64,000 nucleotides of DNA, taken from positions 2,046,001-2,110,000 of the forward strand of contig CAJQUN010000040.1 in assembly GCA_907163345.1 (NCBI GenBank), written 5' to 3'. The position numbers were made by a program, and so were the translations under genes. The stretch comes from Haberlea rhodopensis (lineage: Eukaryota; Streptophyta; Magnoliopsida; Lamiales; Gesneriaceae). The notes below the pieces were generated by a model. The model had not been told where the DNA came from, ran no database searches, and saw only the letters and a list, made by a program, of their open reading frames with translations. Position 1 is the stretch's first letter. Each line of letters begins with the position of its first letter. Positions 1 to 11,450 of the stretch are shown piece by piece.

Positions 1-872
1 TAAATTAGATATTTTCTACTAAATAAACAAACAAATAATATCATGATGAAAAATTTGTATTAGTGATTATATACATGAAAGATCAAAGTTAAAGTTAGAT
101 CCAGAAGATTTCTCGCAAAAAAAAAAAAAATCCAGAAGATCCATAAACGAACTCGGTTTTTTTTATACATATCAACATGATAACATAACAAAGGCAAGTT
201 TTTATTTTATTGATACCACTGTATCACGCTCACTTTAGGGTATTTTTATAATTGCTTATTTAAAGTACTTCTATGTTATTTTTGCTTAAATTTGTAAATA
301 GTTGATTTTCTATTAAAATAAAATAAAAAACTGCTTAATGAACTTCAATTAATTACAAAATTGACAGCATAAAAGTTAAATCAACCAACAACATGCCATG
401 ACTTGATTCTCTGCTTCTACTTTTACATGTTTTATTTAGAGAAGTAATAGCGGAAACAAATATATAAAACACCCAAAATCTAATTTATTCGATCTGAAAA
501 GCAAAAAAAAAACACTTTTAAGAAGCATTTGCAAACATCATCTTAGTTTACCATTCCCAATTGAGTTAATTGAATAACTTATCATAAGATTTTTCCCTAA
601 AAAAGAAAATTAATTATTAAAATTGGTATAAACAATGGTGAATATTACACTGTAGATTACATTTTGGACTATACATATAATGGAATATTTACTTCAATAT
701 TTTATAAATATTTGTTATAATTTAATGATAGTAAATAAATAATTGAATTAGCGTGTGAAAAAGACACATTCATACAGCCAAAACACACAACGCGTTTAAC
801 GACTATTTTCTCTCTTACCCTTCTTATTAAACATCACACTCCTCTCAAAAAGTAAATCTATTCTCATAAAAA
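1..872. other. AT-rich upstream region of the PERK1-like gene
   Basis: No coding potential is visible. The segment holds one copy of a roughly 304-bp foldback repeat (237-540, listed separately). The last 100 bases before the ATG are pyrimidine-rich, as in a plant 5' leader. I see no confident TATA box position. Confidence 0.6.
237..540. repeat. Foldback MITE-like repeat, copy 1
   Basis: This segment aligns along its whole length with 45091-45395, the second copy in the window. Both begin AGGGT followed by an AT-rich stretch, share CTTCAATT and ATTACAAA blocks in the middle, and end in a sequence whose reverse complement resembles the start (TTTGCAAATGCTTC against TTTATAATTGCTTA). That points to a non-autonomous DNA element with imperfect terminal inverted repeats. 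It lies about 330 bp upstream of the PERK1 start codon. I could not define a target-site duplication with certainty. Confidence 0.55.
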
Positions 873-3800
873 ATGTCCTCGCCGGCGCCGGCGGTGTCTC
901 CGCCGTCCCCACCAACCAATGCCACTTCTCCTCCACCATCCTCAACCGTCTCACCACCTCCGCCTGCACCCGTCACCTCTCCCCCACCCGCTCCGTCACC
1001 TCCTGTCAACTCCCCGCCACCCGCTGCCACTGCCTCCCCGCCCCCGCCTGTACCTGTCACCACTCCCCCACCCGCTCAATCCCCTCCGGCCAACTCGCCG
1101 CCACCGTCCACTTCTCCTCCTCCGCCTTCATCCGCCACGCCTCCGGCCCCCCCGCTGCCATCACCCACCCCAACAACACCCTCTCCTCCATCAACAACTC
1201 CTCCGTCGGCACCCTCCCCTCCGGCTCCATCGGGTAGGCGTTCTCCACCTCCGCCATCTGGAGGTACGGCGAGATCACCGCCGGCTGCGCCATCTTCTGA
1301 TGGTGGGTCATCGTCAGGGGTGTCAACAGGACTGGTTGTTGGGATAGCTATTGGAGGCGTGGTAATACTTGCGGTTTTGACTTTACTTTTCATATGCTGC
1401 AAGAAAAAGAAAAGAAGACCACAACCTGATCACTACGTACCTCCACCACCACCACCACCACCACCACCACCCCTTGGGCCTAAAGGTAACTAATTTACAT
1501 TAATGTTTGAAAATTCATAATCTGAATTAATTATTCTCAGTTGGGTAATATGCATTTGCTTCAGGTTTTGATAAAATGGAATCCATTGGCTTTCGTGTTT
1601 CGAAATTAGTTTAGAAATTTCCATACCCAAGTGGCAAAATCTTAAGATTCAAATGCAAAAAATCGATTTTTTTGATACCCTTGCGAACTAGTTTTGATAA
1701 AAAAGGCTTTCATTCCAATCATCAATTAGTATGTCGCTACTGAAGAAGTGAAATCTTTTACAGGTGGCTTGAAGTCTGAGGTTCTAACAAATGCCAAGGC
1801 TTGAATCCAAATAATTTTTTTAAGTTTCTGTTTAGTTTTATTTATTTCCATAGCCTTTATCAAGCACGACTTTGGTTGCTAATTTCTGATAATTTGTGGT
1901 GTTTGCTATAGCTGACACAAATGGAAACCCGATCCAAAATTGGCAGCAGAGTGCACCAGCACCAGGGGATCATTTTGTCACAATCCCACCTAAACATTAT
2001 CCACCCCCCATTGGTGCAATAAGACCACCTCAGTCACCAGTACGTGCTCCTTCGCTTCCTCCGCCACCACCTCCATATATGAGTAGCAGTGGAGGTTCTG
2101 GTTCCCATTATTCAGGCCCCGAAACTCTGGCTCCACAGCCTTCACCCGGAATGTCTTTAGGGTTTTCGAAAAGCAATTTTACTTACGAAGAGTTGTCAAT
2201 GGCAACGGATGGATTCTCAATCGCCAATCTTCTTGGGCAAGGTGGTTTTGGTTATGTGCACCGGGGAGTCCTGCCAAATGGTAAAGAGGTTGCGGTTAAG
2301 CAGTTAAAGGCCGGAAGTGGACAGGGGGAACGTGAGTTCCAGGCTGAAGTTGATATCATCAGCAGAGTGCATCATAAGCATCTTGTTTCATTGGTTGGAT
2401 ACTGCACCACTGGGTCGCAGAGAATGCTCGTATATGAGTTTGTTCAAAATAACACCCTGGAATTTCACTTGCATGGTTAGTTTTGTTCAACAGATGTACT
2501 TATGCTATATGCATGGAATATTACTGGCTAGGAGAAGGTTGAGTTTGTAGAATACAAAGATAATATTTGGCCTCATTGCTTGACAGCATTGTCACCTTAT
2601 GTTTGATTTGTTTTGCAGTGTCATTTAATTTTTTTGTTTCGTGTTCATGCTTGCTTAAAACTATAAACTATCATGTTATTGAAAAACTTGCAAATCTTTA
2701 TATTTCAGGAGAGGGGAGACCTACAATGGATTGGCCAACACGATTAAAGATTGCTCTAGGTGCAGCGAAAGGACTTGCATATCTTCATGAGGATTGTATG
2801 TTTTCATATACGAAAAAATGAAGTAGAATAATAGACGTTTTGTTTGCTTTAAAATTTATTATTCTAATAATATGATGTATTTCTGATTAGGTCATCCAAA
2901 AATCATTCATAGAGACATCAAGGCTTCCAATATTCTTTTGGATTTCAATTTTGAAGCAAAGGTATCATATTTAATTTTCGTGATTGATGTATTAGTACAA
3001 AGTCATACTCTAGGTCAAGCTATTTGTAAAGAATTCTCCTATTTTATATTAAACTCAAAACTTATCATACAACTTATTCTCTCAGGTTGCTGATTTTGGT
3101 CTCGCTAAGTTTTCTTCTGATGCCAATACTCATGTCTCGACACGAGTGATGGGAACTTTTGGGTACGATCAAATCCTTATCACATTCTTGCTGCTACTCT
3201 GTTGTGATGTATTTATTAGTTTAGTGCATTTTGGCATTCTTTCTCCTCTGTTGTAGTTTTTACATTAACTAAACGTTTAGTATTGCCTTTATTGTGCATT
3301 TGCTATAAAATTTTCTGACTTGTTTAAATCCGAAACTTAATCTTGCAGCACCTGAAGCATATTACTGTTCTGATACTGTCGTTGATGTTCTTTATTTTCA
3401 ATTTTACCTATAATATAGGTATCTGGCTCCAGAGTATGCTAGCTCTGGAAAGCTTACCGAAAAGTCCGATGTATTTTCCTTTGGGGTCATGCTTCTTGAA
3501 TTGATTACTGGACGGCGTCCAGTTGATACTAGTCAATCTTTCATGGATGATAGTTTGGTAGACTGGGTGAGTTTTTCACTCCGAAAATATATTACATAAG
3601 CCCTCGAGGCCTCGACCTCAACCAAATCCTGGTTGTTTGTTTAAACACTAACACAAAGGTTTTTGTAATACAGGCGAGACCATTGCTTACCCGAGCACTT
3701 GAGGATGGAAACTTCGATCCGCTCGTTGATCCACGACTGCAAATGTATTATAATCAAAATGAAATGGCTCGCGTTGTAGCTTGTGCCGCTGCTTCTGTGC

Positions 3801-4545
3801 GTCACTCATCTAAGCGCAGGCCACGCATGAGCCAGGTGAAAATATATTCCTTCAAGATTTAACTAAAAGTTTCAATACTCGAGGTTGAGCATATATTTTG
3901 TTAAAACAGGCTCATAAATTTGAATAATCATGAGGGACGACTTACCTTAAGCATTAAGCACTAAAAAGATCATCCTTTTACATTAGTGTGCAGCATGGAC
4001 TGAAAAAATTGCAATGTATGGTAGTTATTGAAACATATATCTATACTATAATACAAGATTTGATACTAGTAAGCTCATGATATGATTTTATCAGTAAGAA
4101 AGATTCCCTATTATATTCATCTGACTATTATATTGTAAACTAGGAGAAATTAATATAGTTGTAGCTCTCTAAACATTGTGTCGTTGATGTAAATCGGAAC
4201 AACGTATATCTTGTATTGTGTTGCTTTCACTTTGCATTATATTTTCCACTGCTTAAAATTCTACCTCAATTTTGTCAGGTGCTAAGGGCTTTGGAAGGAG
4301 ACATGTCTCTATCCGATCTCAATGAAGGAATCAAACCGGGGCACAGCTCCATGTACAGTTCTCATGGAAGTTCAGATTATGACACCGCCCAATACAACGA
4401 TGACATGAAAAAGTTCAGGAAATTGGCACTGGCTAGCGGAGGCTCGGTAACCAGTGACCAATACAGTAATCCAACAAGCGAATATGGATTGTATCCATCC
4501 AGCTCGAGCGGTGAAGCCCAAAAAACCAGAGAGGGTCGAGGTTGA
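873..4545 (+). CDS. PERK1: Proline-rich extensin-like receptor kinase (PERK1-like), 8 exons
   Basis: Exons: 873-1485, 1912-2475, 2709-2795, 2891-2961, 3086-3162, 3419-3566, 3674-3835, 4279-4545. All introns are GT-AG and the joined frame is open, giving 662 residues. Residues 1-150 are an SPPP-rich extracellular domain without a clear cleavable signal peptide, as is usual in PERKs. Residues 153-176 are a hydrophobic membrane span followed by a basic KKKKRR stop-transfer sequence, then a poly-proline stretch. The kinase domain has the glycine loop GQGGFG (about 313-318), lysine in VAVKQLK (about 334), HRDIKASN (D about 430), DFGLAK (D about 448) and a GYLAPEY segment. All catalytic residues are present, so it should be an active plasma-membrane Ser/Thr kinase. 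PERKs are thought to monitor pectin and cell-wall state. The tail with SLSDLNEG and a YDTAQYNDD-like motif closely matches Arabidopsis PERK1 as I recall it. Confidence 0.95.
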
Positions 4546-4890
4546 AAATAGATTTTGATTTTTGTGGATAGTAAATAGAATGTAAACAAGCGTCCCTTTC
4601 GCGACTCAAACAGCTGGTACACTTTCTGGCTCGCAACGGCTCAAACGGCGGGGGCTCTCTATTTGCTTGCAATGCCGGCTGTTTCGCCTTTAGTTTTTAA
4701 CATTAAATGTTCCGGGAATTTTATAGGTGGTGGCATATTTGCTCAGACTAAACTGCACACAGATTTTTCTTCTTTTATTTTACCCTCCCGCAAATTCTTG
4801 ATTTTTGCACCATTAATTTGTTACCATATGTGTTTATACATTTATTGTGGTATATAACAGATTGTTTATTGTATATTTGAGGTTTAAAAT
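4546..4890. other. 3' flank of the PERK1-like gene
   Basis: AT-rich sequence after the stop codon, presumably containing the 3' UTR. No separate gene is supported. Confidence 0.5.
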
Positions 4891-5226
4891 GAGATTAACG
4901 TTGATGCTTTTAGAGCTCCTGATCGGAATTTCATCGGCGTTGGAATTGTTATCAGGGATAATTTCGGAATTATTCTATTAGTCGCACCTCTTCGGATTCC
5001 AAATACATTTTTCTCCAGACTTTGCTGCCGAACTCTTAGCTGTACGCGATGTATTCTCATTGCCCGTAACCATCATTGGGAAAGTGGTTTACTGGAGACA
5101 GATGCATTATCTGTAGTACATGATATTCACTCTCCATCTAATGCTCATCTTTATGCTTTGATAATTGATGATATCAGGCAATTTTGTGAACCGAATTCAG
5201 CTTTTCAAATATTCACATCAATATGA
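4891..5226 (+). pseudogene. Relic of a retroelement RNase H-like (RVT_3) domain
   Basis: Conceptual translation gives EINVDAF, then GVGIVIRDNFG, then in another frame AAELLAVRDVF, then back in the first frame LLETDALSVVHDI. These are the ordered landmarks of the plant RVT_3 RNase H-like domain: the first Asp after a beta strand, the Glu of AAE, and the Asp in ETDA. At least two frameshifts separate the blocks near 5018 and 5060, and a TGA ends it. It is a decayed fragment, probably from a non-LTR element. No other parts of the element are adjacent. Confidence 0.7.
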
Positions 5227-7102
5227 TATTTATGGTTGATATATCTCATGATTCCTTCTTAGCTTCAAATTCTTTGTATATGTACAATAGATATATTGAA
5301 GAAATTGATGGATATGGTATCAATTGGATTGGAATTCTTTCTTTTTCCTAATGTAGGCTAGTCTAGTGGGTGGGGGATTTGCCCTAAAATGTTGACTATT
5401 TATCTTTACAAATTAGACTTTTCTTTTAATATCTTATTTGGGTTTGATTTTGAGTCATTATTTGGCTCTTTCAACTTTGTCCAGCTGGATTACAATACAT
5501 ATCTATATATAATTATATTTTATGTATATGTATTCATCATTCTAAAATACTTATATGAACCCGATGTTTGTAAATATTATTATACATAAATATGTTTGTA
5601 CAATTATATTTATGTTTGTATGTGTCGATGTTTATAAAACCAGGTGTTTAAAAGTAAGACCGTTCACCCATGTGATGCAGTTATCTCTCATGGTTTTGAG
5701 ATAAATACTTCGTATAAATTTTTTGTTTTTATAAATTATGTTAAGATAAGAAATTTAAAATCAATGCATCAATTTAGATTAAAAATAGCCTTTAAAATAA
5801 TATTTTTAGATTCAAACAGCTATTTTATAATAATGTGAAAATCTAAAAATATTATTTTTAAGGCTATTTTTAATCTAAATTGATGCATTGATTTTAAATT
5901 TCTGGAATTTCAATTCGAAAAGTCATTTTTTTCTTTGTTAATGAAAAATATTTCTTCATAACTTTCAGATATCCAAATTTAAAACTTAAACACTAAATGC
6001 TTGTCATTTGGATTTTGTTTCATGTTTTTTAGATTCTTTTGAGTTTGATTTTCCTTAAAAATTAACTTTCCAATGTTTTTTTTAAATATTTAACATAAAA
6101 TTAGAATAATCAGGTAAATATTAATATTGGCAAATATAATTAAAAATTTACATGTAGTTTAAGGGAAAAGATAAAGAAACTTTTTTCACTCGTAAAAATA
6201 TAAAAAAATAATTTATATATTTACTGATTTACTTAATTTCTAGCAGAGATTGGTATTTTAAAATTTGATAACCACCAATATTTAATGTAGCAATTTGACT
6301 TTAATTTGAATTTTTACGTAATAATGCATCGATCGGACAACTTTCAGCAAGTGGGAAAAAGCGAATGCGATGGATGCACATGGCTGTCCTCAAAATCTGG
6401 CTAATTTATGTGGAATTCCATATCACCAAATCTTTCTTGTTTTTCCTTTTCTAAATTTACTCATTCATCAATATATATATATATAAGAATTTAACAGATG
6501 TGTTAGTTACGTATAGGAGTTGAGACCCATTAACATAAATTTTGAATTTTGAATGGGATGGCCGGTCGTTAGGTCCTGATTACAAGGCTAATTGGCCTGC
6601 TAATGAGGATTTGACATTTTTTTTATTCTCATGTTTTTGGTCTATCTAGTTATATTCTTTTGTGCAATTACTAAAAATTGTTGGGGGAAGGTAACCAACC
6701 ATCTAGGAGAAATTCTTATATGTGTCGGGTCCTACAATACATCAACACACGTATAGATATATATACATACATATAGATATTTATGTGTATTAGTGCATGA
6801 CAGAATGTGTGTATATATATGTATATACTTGTTTTTGATGAATTTCGACTCATGTCGAAACCATAAACTAAAAAGATCGTAAAACACTTTCATCGAGTTT
6901 AGTACAAAAACTGAACCTGAACTTTCTATGATACCTTGTCGCTATTCTTTCACCAAATATAAGGAGACTGTTCGAGTTCTAGAATGACAACATAGAAATG
7001 AAGTAACCACACAAAAACTAGAAAATGAAATGGATTTTTGTGACCAACAATAGTTTAGAAAACATGCTTATTTTCCAGAATCTGGTTTCTTTCTAAATAA
7101 AT
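5227..7102. other. AT-rich intergenic region
   Basis: Low-complexity sequence with TA and TATG runs around 6470-6485 and 6750-6830. One strong palindrome lies at 5749-5903 (listed separately). No gene is supported. Confidence 0.6.
5749..5903. repeat. Long hairpin: about 65-bp inverted repeat around a 23-bp spacer
   Basis: The left arm (5749-5813) reads AGAAATTTAAAATCAATGCA onward. The right arm (5837-5903) is its near-perfect reverse complement, with only small differences near the inner end. The element could be a small foldback transposon, or an RNA hairpin source if transcribed. It is AT-rich and flanks no gene closely. Confidence 0.8.
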
Positions 7103-10100
7103 CTACAAATTTGATTGAGAATCACTCGCTTGTTTCTGTGTTTCGACACCATTTGGTGAAACCTGGTTGGCCCAAGAAGTGATTAGATGATGAGCAATGG
7201 CGTAAGGCCCGGGAACAAACATAGGAGCAAGTTCGCCACTTTCGATGTTGAAATCTGCAGACAACTGTTGTCCCTTTTCGACCCCTTTGCACATTTGTTC
7301 TACTTTAGCAGCTGTAGTTTTCTGAGCCTTATTGTATTCAGCATATGTAAGAGCTTTCTTTATATCTTCTCTACTATGCCATTCAGCATCTACATATAGG
7401 TGATATCAGTATCAGTGCTTTGGAATAAGTTCATTCAGTGGTAAACAAACAATTTAAGGTGCATTCAAGCCGAGTTGACCCCACTGAAGCTCAAATGGAA
7501 ACAATATTTGAAAACAATCTCCCTCTAGTAGTAAATTTCGAACTTGAGCTTATCTTGACTGTTTTTGAGCTAGAATCGAGTTGTAGTCGAGTTGCTCGTG
7601 AGGCCCCCGGCTCATCGTAGACCTCAGGCCACAAGTATATTAAAAAAAATCGTGTGATCGAACAATAGATATGATGTGGAGGAGACAGCAATAAAGAACT
7701 CAAGTAATTTGAATAGCTACCTTCTAGCTCCTCCTTGTCCACCTTTATCTCAACTGATTTAGCATATGCGAAGAACCCAACCATTAGCTGGCATGGCATA
7801 CTGCTGGGTCCAACTGAGGCGAAACAAATGAAACTAATACGATTAAGCCATCTATACCAGATTAGATTCGCAAACACAAGCCACACTGTTTAGAGCAAAC
7901 CTTTTAAAAAATTAATAATAGGAATCATGGAGCAAGTAATTTTCGAACCGACTTAAGAGTGCGTGTCAGCTAATGTAATTTTAGCCTTTCAGGACAAATA
8001 CTTTGCTAATACAGCATAAGTATAGTCGAAATTTCAACATTTGCTCCTCTTGCTCTTCGATTCCACACGTGGAGAAAATCATTGTGTCCTGAAGATTCAT
8101 TGATTTCCTATAAATACTGGTCATATGCTTCTTTTTTTGGAATTCAATTGATTGGATGAGAATTAAGTAGAACAGTTAAAACGGTTCAAAAAGGCAGTCA
8201 AAAATCTTATAATTTGATGTTTCTCACAGCTCCATCAGTTAAAACCAAATGAAGCGAAACTAAATCAACATAAGTCGAGACCCCAGACAGGAACATTCCA
8301 CTAATTTTTCGATAGTCTGTTATCCATAAATGAACGTAGCTTTCAGATCTACCATACTATTTCTTTCTGTCACTTGACAAAAACCCCTACAGAGCCCAAA
8401 TTACCCGTTAATTGCTTTGGGACAGAGCCGTTCAAGGACAACGATCATAATCGTCTAATTTGGTTGTACTCGTAATTAAATAATACACCTATATTCAAAC
8501 TGCACTACATCATTTAAGAATATTTTGACGAGAAGAAAACTTTGCGTCTAGTAATTAAAATATGTAGTTATGCACATACAGGGTAGGTAATAAGGCACCT
8601 TAAAACCAATTTAATCTGTATCTTTAATTTCCTTCTTGTCCCAAAAGCAAAAACTATATTCCCAACTGAAAAATTCAGGGTTGTTTATGACAGGTATGTT
8701 ATCTTTGTTTGATCAGTAATAAAGGCCGTTCTATGAAATCAACAAACTGAAGCAGAAAAAGAAAAAAAAAAAAAAGGAAAAAAAAAACCAATAAAAAGAA
8801 GCACCGAACCAGGCCATGGCTGAGAACTGTGGTACACTACTTCACCAACTTCAATGCCAGTCTCCTCCCATGTTTCCCTCCTCACTGCCTCTTCTAAGCT
8901 TTCTCCTGGCTAGTTTTACCAATTAGGGGGTCATAAAACGGGACAAGAACAGGATTTGGGGGTTGGGTTGGAAGATGGAAAATAACTGGAATTCGATAGA
9001 TTTAGAGAGCATGGAGTAGAAAATCAAGAAGGGAAAAATCCATACATACAAACCTCTATAAAGCCTGCAAGGCAACTCCACATGCGAGGTACATATCTCG
9101 ACTGTCTACTTAATAACGCACGGTCATTTTCCTTGTCTATAACCAACATAATAACAACCTGTTGGCACAATGGAAGGGACAAATTATTGGCTTTAGTAAC
9201 ATGTATAATTTTTTGGTGCTGAAAGAGTCAAAGTCATATACTAACTGGATCTACACGAGGGTAAAACCTCTTTTTGCAGAGTTCATTCGCACACTGCTTC
9301 CGTCTCCCAGCTTCCATGTGGACTGCCTTAGCTCCACAACTCCCACAAAAACGAGATAAATTGTGCCATTCTAGCAAAGCTCTAGCCTGATCAAATAGAA
9401 GTCAGAAACTTCAAATGCAAGTCAGCAAATAGCAGAGTTGCTTCAGTATTTGAGTACCAACAAAAAGCAAAATAATAGGATGGATACAGAATTGATTAAA
9501 AATAGATGAACCAACCATTTCATGTATGTTCAGTAAACTGAGACCAATACTTGCTGCATACAGCATCTCCAAAACTTGGAAACAAAAAGAGGAGGATACA
9601 CCTCCAAAATTAAACACAAAGAAAGCCAATTTATTTCATTGTGTTAAGAAACACGAATCTTTGTTTTACAGAGCAAAGTGCATATTATGCTCCATTGGCA
9701 CAATCGAGGTCCTAGTATATCCTGCAGTAAATTATTAAGAACCAAATGGAATCCCAAATCATTACCCATTTAGAATTCCATTGACATAAGAAAAAATGGA
9801 TGCTCCAATGGAAGGGGAGAATCCAACAAGTTTTCTTTCCTTCTTTTCCTTGCCTTTTTTTTCCCTGTCTTATATTGGGATTGTGTATTGGTTGGTTTGG
9901 AATGATGTGGGGAGGACTCTACTAGGCCAAGCATGCCACTTTACCAAAATCAATCACAAATTAATATGAAAAGTGTACAAAGGAAGAAACTTTATGGCAA
10001 ACTCTACAATTCTGTGACTCCTGACCAGTATGGTATCTTGCGTCTTCTAGCATCATAAATGCCTTGATAGTCTAAAAGGAAATAAATTTTTGAGAATTTA

Positions 10101-11252
10101 TATATGTCGTAACAATTATTCAATAATCTGTTTTCTTGTATTCTCCTTGCAGATTACTTCAACACCTGACCTCATTTATCTTCATAATTTGTAATAAGCT
10201 GACAAGATCATCTTCAAAAGGCTTTAAATTGGGCTCCAATCTCCAGGATTGTTCTTCCTATATCTATAGAATTTCCACCGAACATAATTGCCAAGATTCA
10301 CCAAAGAACAACACTAAAAAGCTACTGGCTACAGTGAAGATTAGTTTTTCCTTCAATTTCTCCAAAATACCACATTTTAAATTCCTCGTGAGGCTCTGAT
10401 TTAAATACTTTTTCCCCCACTTTCTAACTTAATTTTCTTGTTAGTTGACTTCAACGTCTCATTCCCGATCATCAATCCTGGTTACCGTAACTGCCAACAG
10501 AACACTTATTTTGACAAACTAAGATCCATATTAGTGGTTTTAAAACTTGTATAATTTCAAAATATCATTATAAACTCCTCTTCTTCCTTGTAACTGCACA
10601 TTAATTCGTATAAAATAGCAGGCAGAACTTTCCATAAGTTTTAGGAGTCGGTAAAACAATAAATTAAGTAGAAGAGGCAAAGAAACCTCACATGCCCAGC
10701 AATGGCAAGCTCACCCATGTCTTTGGCATCTGCCCAATCAGTGGCCACCATTAGAGTCCTCAGTTCCACGAAGCAAAACTGTCTCTCACCCAATTCACTC
10801 ACCAGTCCACTCGCCTCGGACACATCGATAGCCCAGTATACAGCATCATCCTCGTATCTACACCCCAAATAAACCAACGAATCCTCACTCAAACCCACTT
10901 CAGAATTCTCCAAGAAACCCCTACACTCACCCAAACTTAACCACCCCAGGTGCCAACTGTGCCCATTCTCCGAACCGGAGCCCGCTAAAGGCCTTCCCTT
11001 TCTGAAAGGCAAAACCTTGAAATCAGGAGAGATGGGCTCGTCGGATTGGCTCGAAAGAAGAGTCTTTAAGGTTTGGAGAGCCGATTGTGGGGAAAAAGGG
11101 TCGGTTTGTTTGGGTGTTCTCGTTCTTATGGGATTGCCGGCAAATGCATGAGAATACAGGCTCATTGTGCTGAGGAAGTGTAGGCTGGAACTCTGTTTGA
11201 ATAGCGATTTGGAGAAGAAAATGGCGATTGAAGATGAAGAAGTTGAGAGCAT
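7103..11252 (-). CDS. NUDT19: Nudix hydrolase 19 (NADH/NADPH pyrophosphatase), 6 exons
   Basis: Exons in transcript order: 11252-10692, 9386-9246, 9158-9054, 8909-8810, 7813-7721, 7389-7103. All introns are GT-AG and the joined frame is open, 428 residues from this Met. A zinc ribbon starts with RFCGSCG in exon 2 and ends with paired Cys near QCANELCKKR. The Nudix box spans exons 3 and 4 (GFIEPGES, then REtWEETGI), with the RE..EE metal-binding residues intact. A SQPWPVGPSSMPCQLMVGF block follows. This order (N-terminal domain, zinc ribbon, Nudix) defines the NudC/NUDT19 class, which hydrolyses NAD(P)H to NMNH plus (2'-phospho)AMP. The frame extends upstream to a Met at 11402, and a third Met at 11165 (MSLYSHAFAGN) is closest to the Arabidopsis start. 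I chose 11252 because it adds a Ser-rich transit-like leader. The protein ends in SNL, a possible weak peroxisomal PTS1. Confidence 0.92.
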
Positions 11253-11402
11253 AATAATAGCGATCAATCTTTGAATTACGTAGCCGAGAAATAATTGTTT
11301 ATTGTGAAATTTTTTGTTTGATCGCATGGTGATGAGTCGATTGAGTTTGTGGAGTGTGGGTGTGACAAATGTGTTTTTGCTGCTCGATTGCTTCGATGCC
11401 AC

Positions 11403-11416
11403 GACCTCTCGTTAGT

Positions 11417-11450
<34 letters not shown>

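Noticed and set aside
845..1402. Minus-strand and alternate plus-strand frames over the PERK1 first exon
   Set aside because: Shadows of the SPPP-coding exon. Gly-rich or His/Leu-rich composition only.
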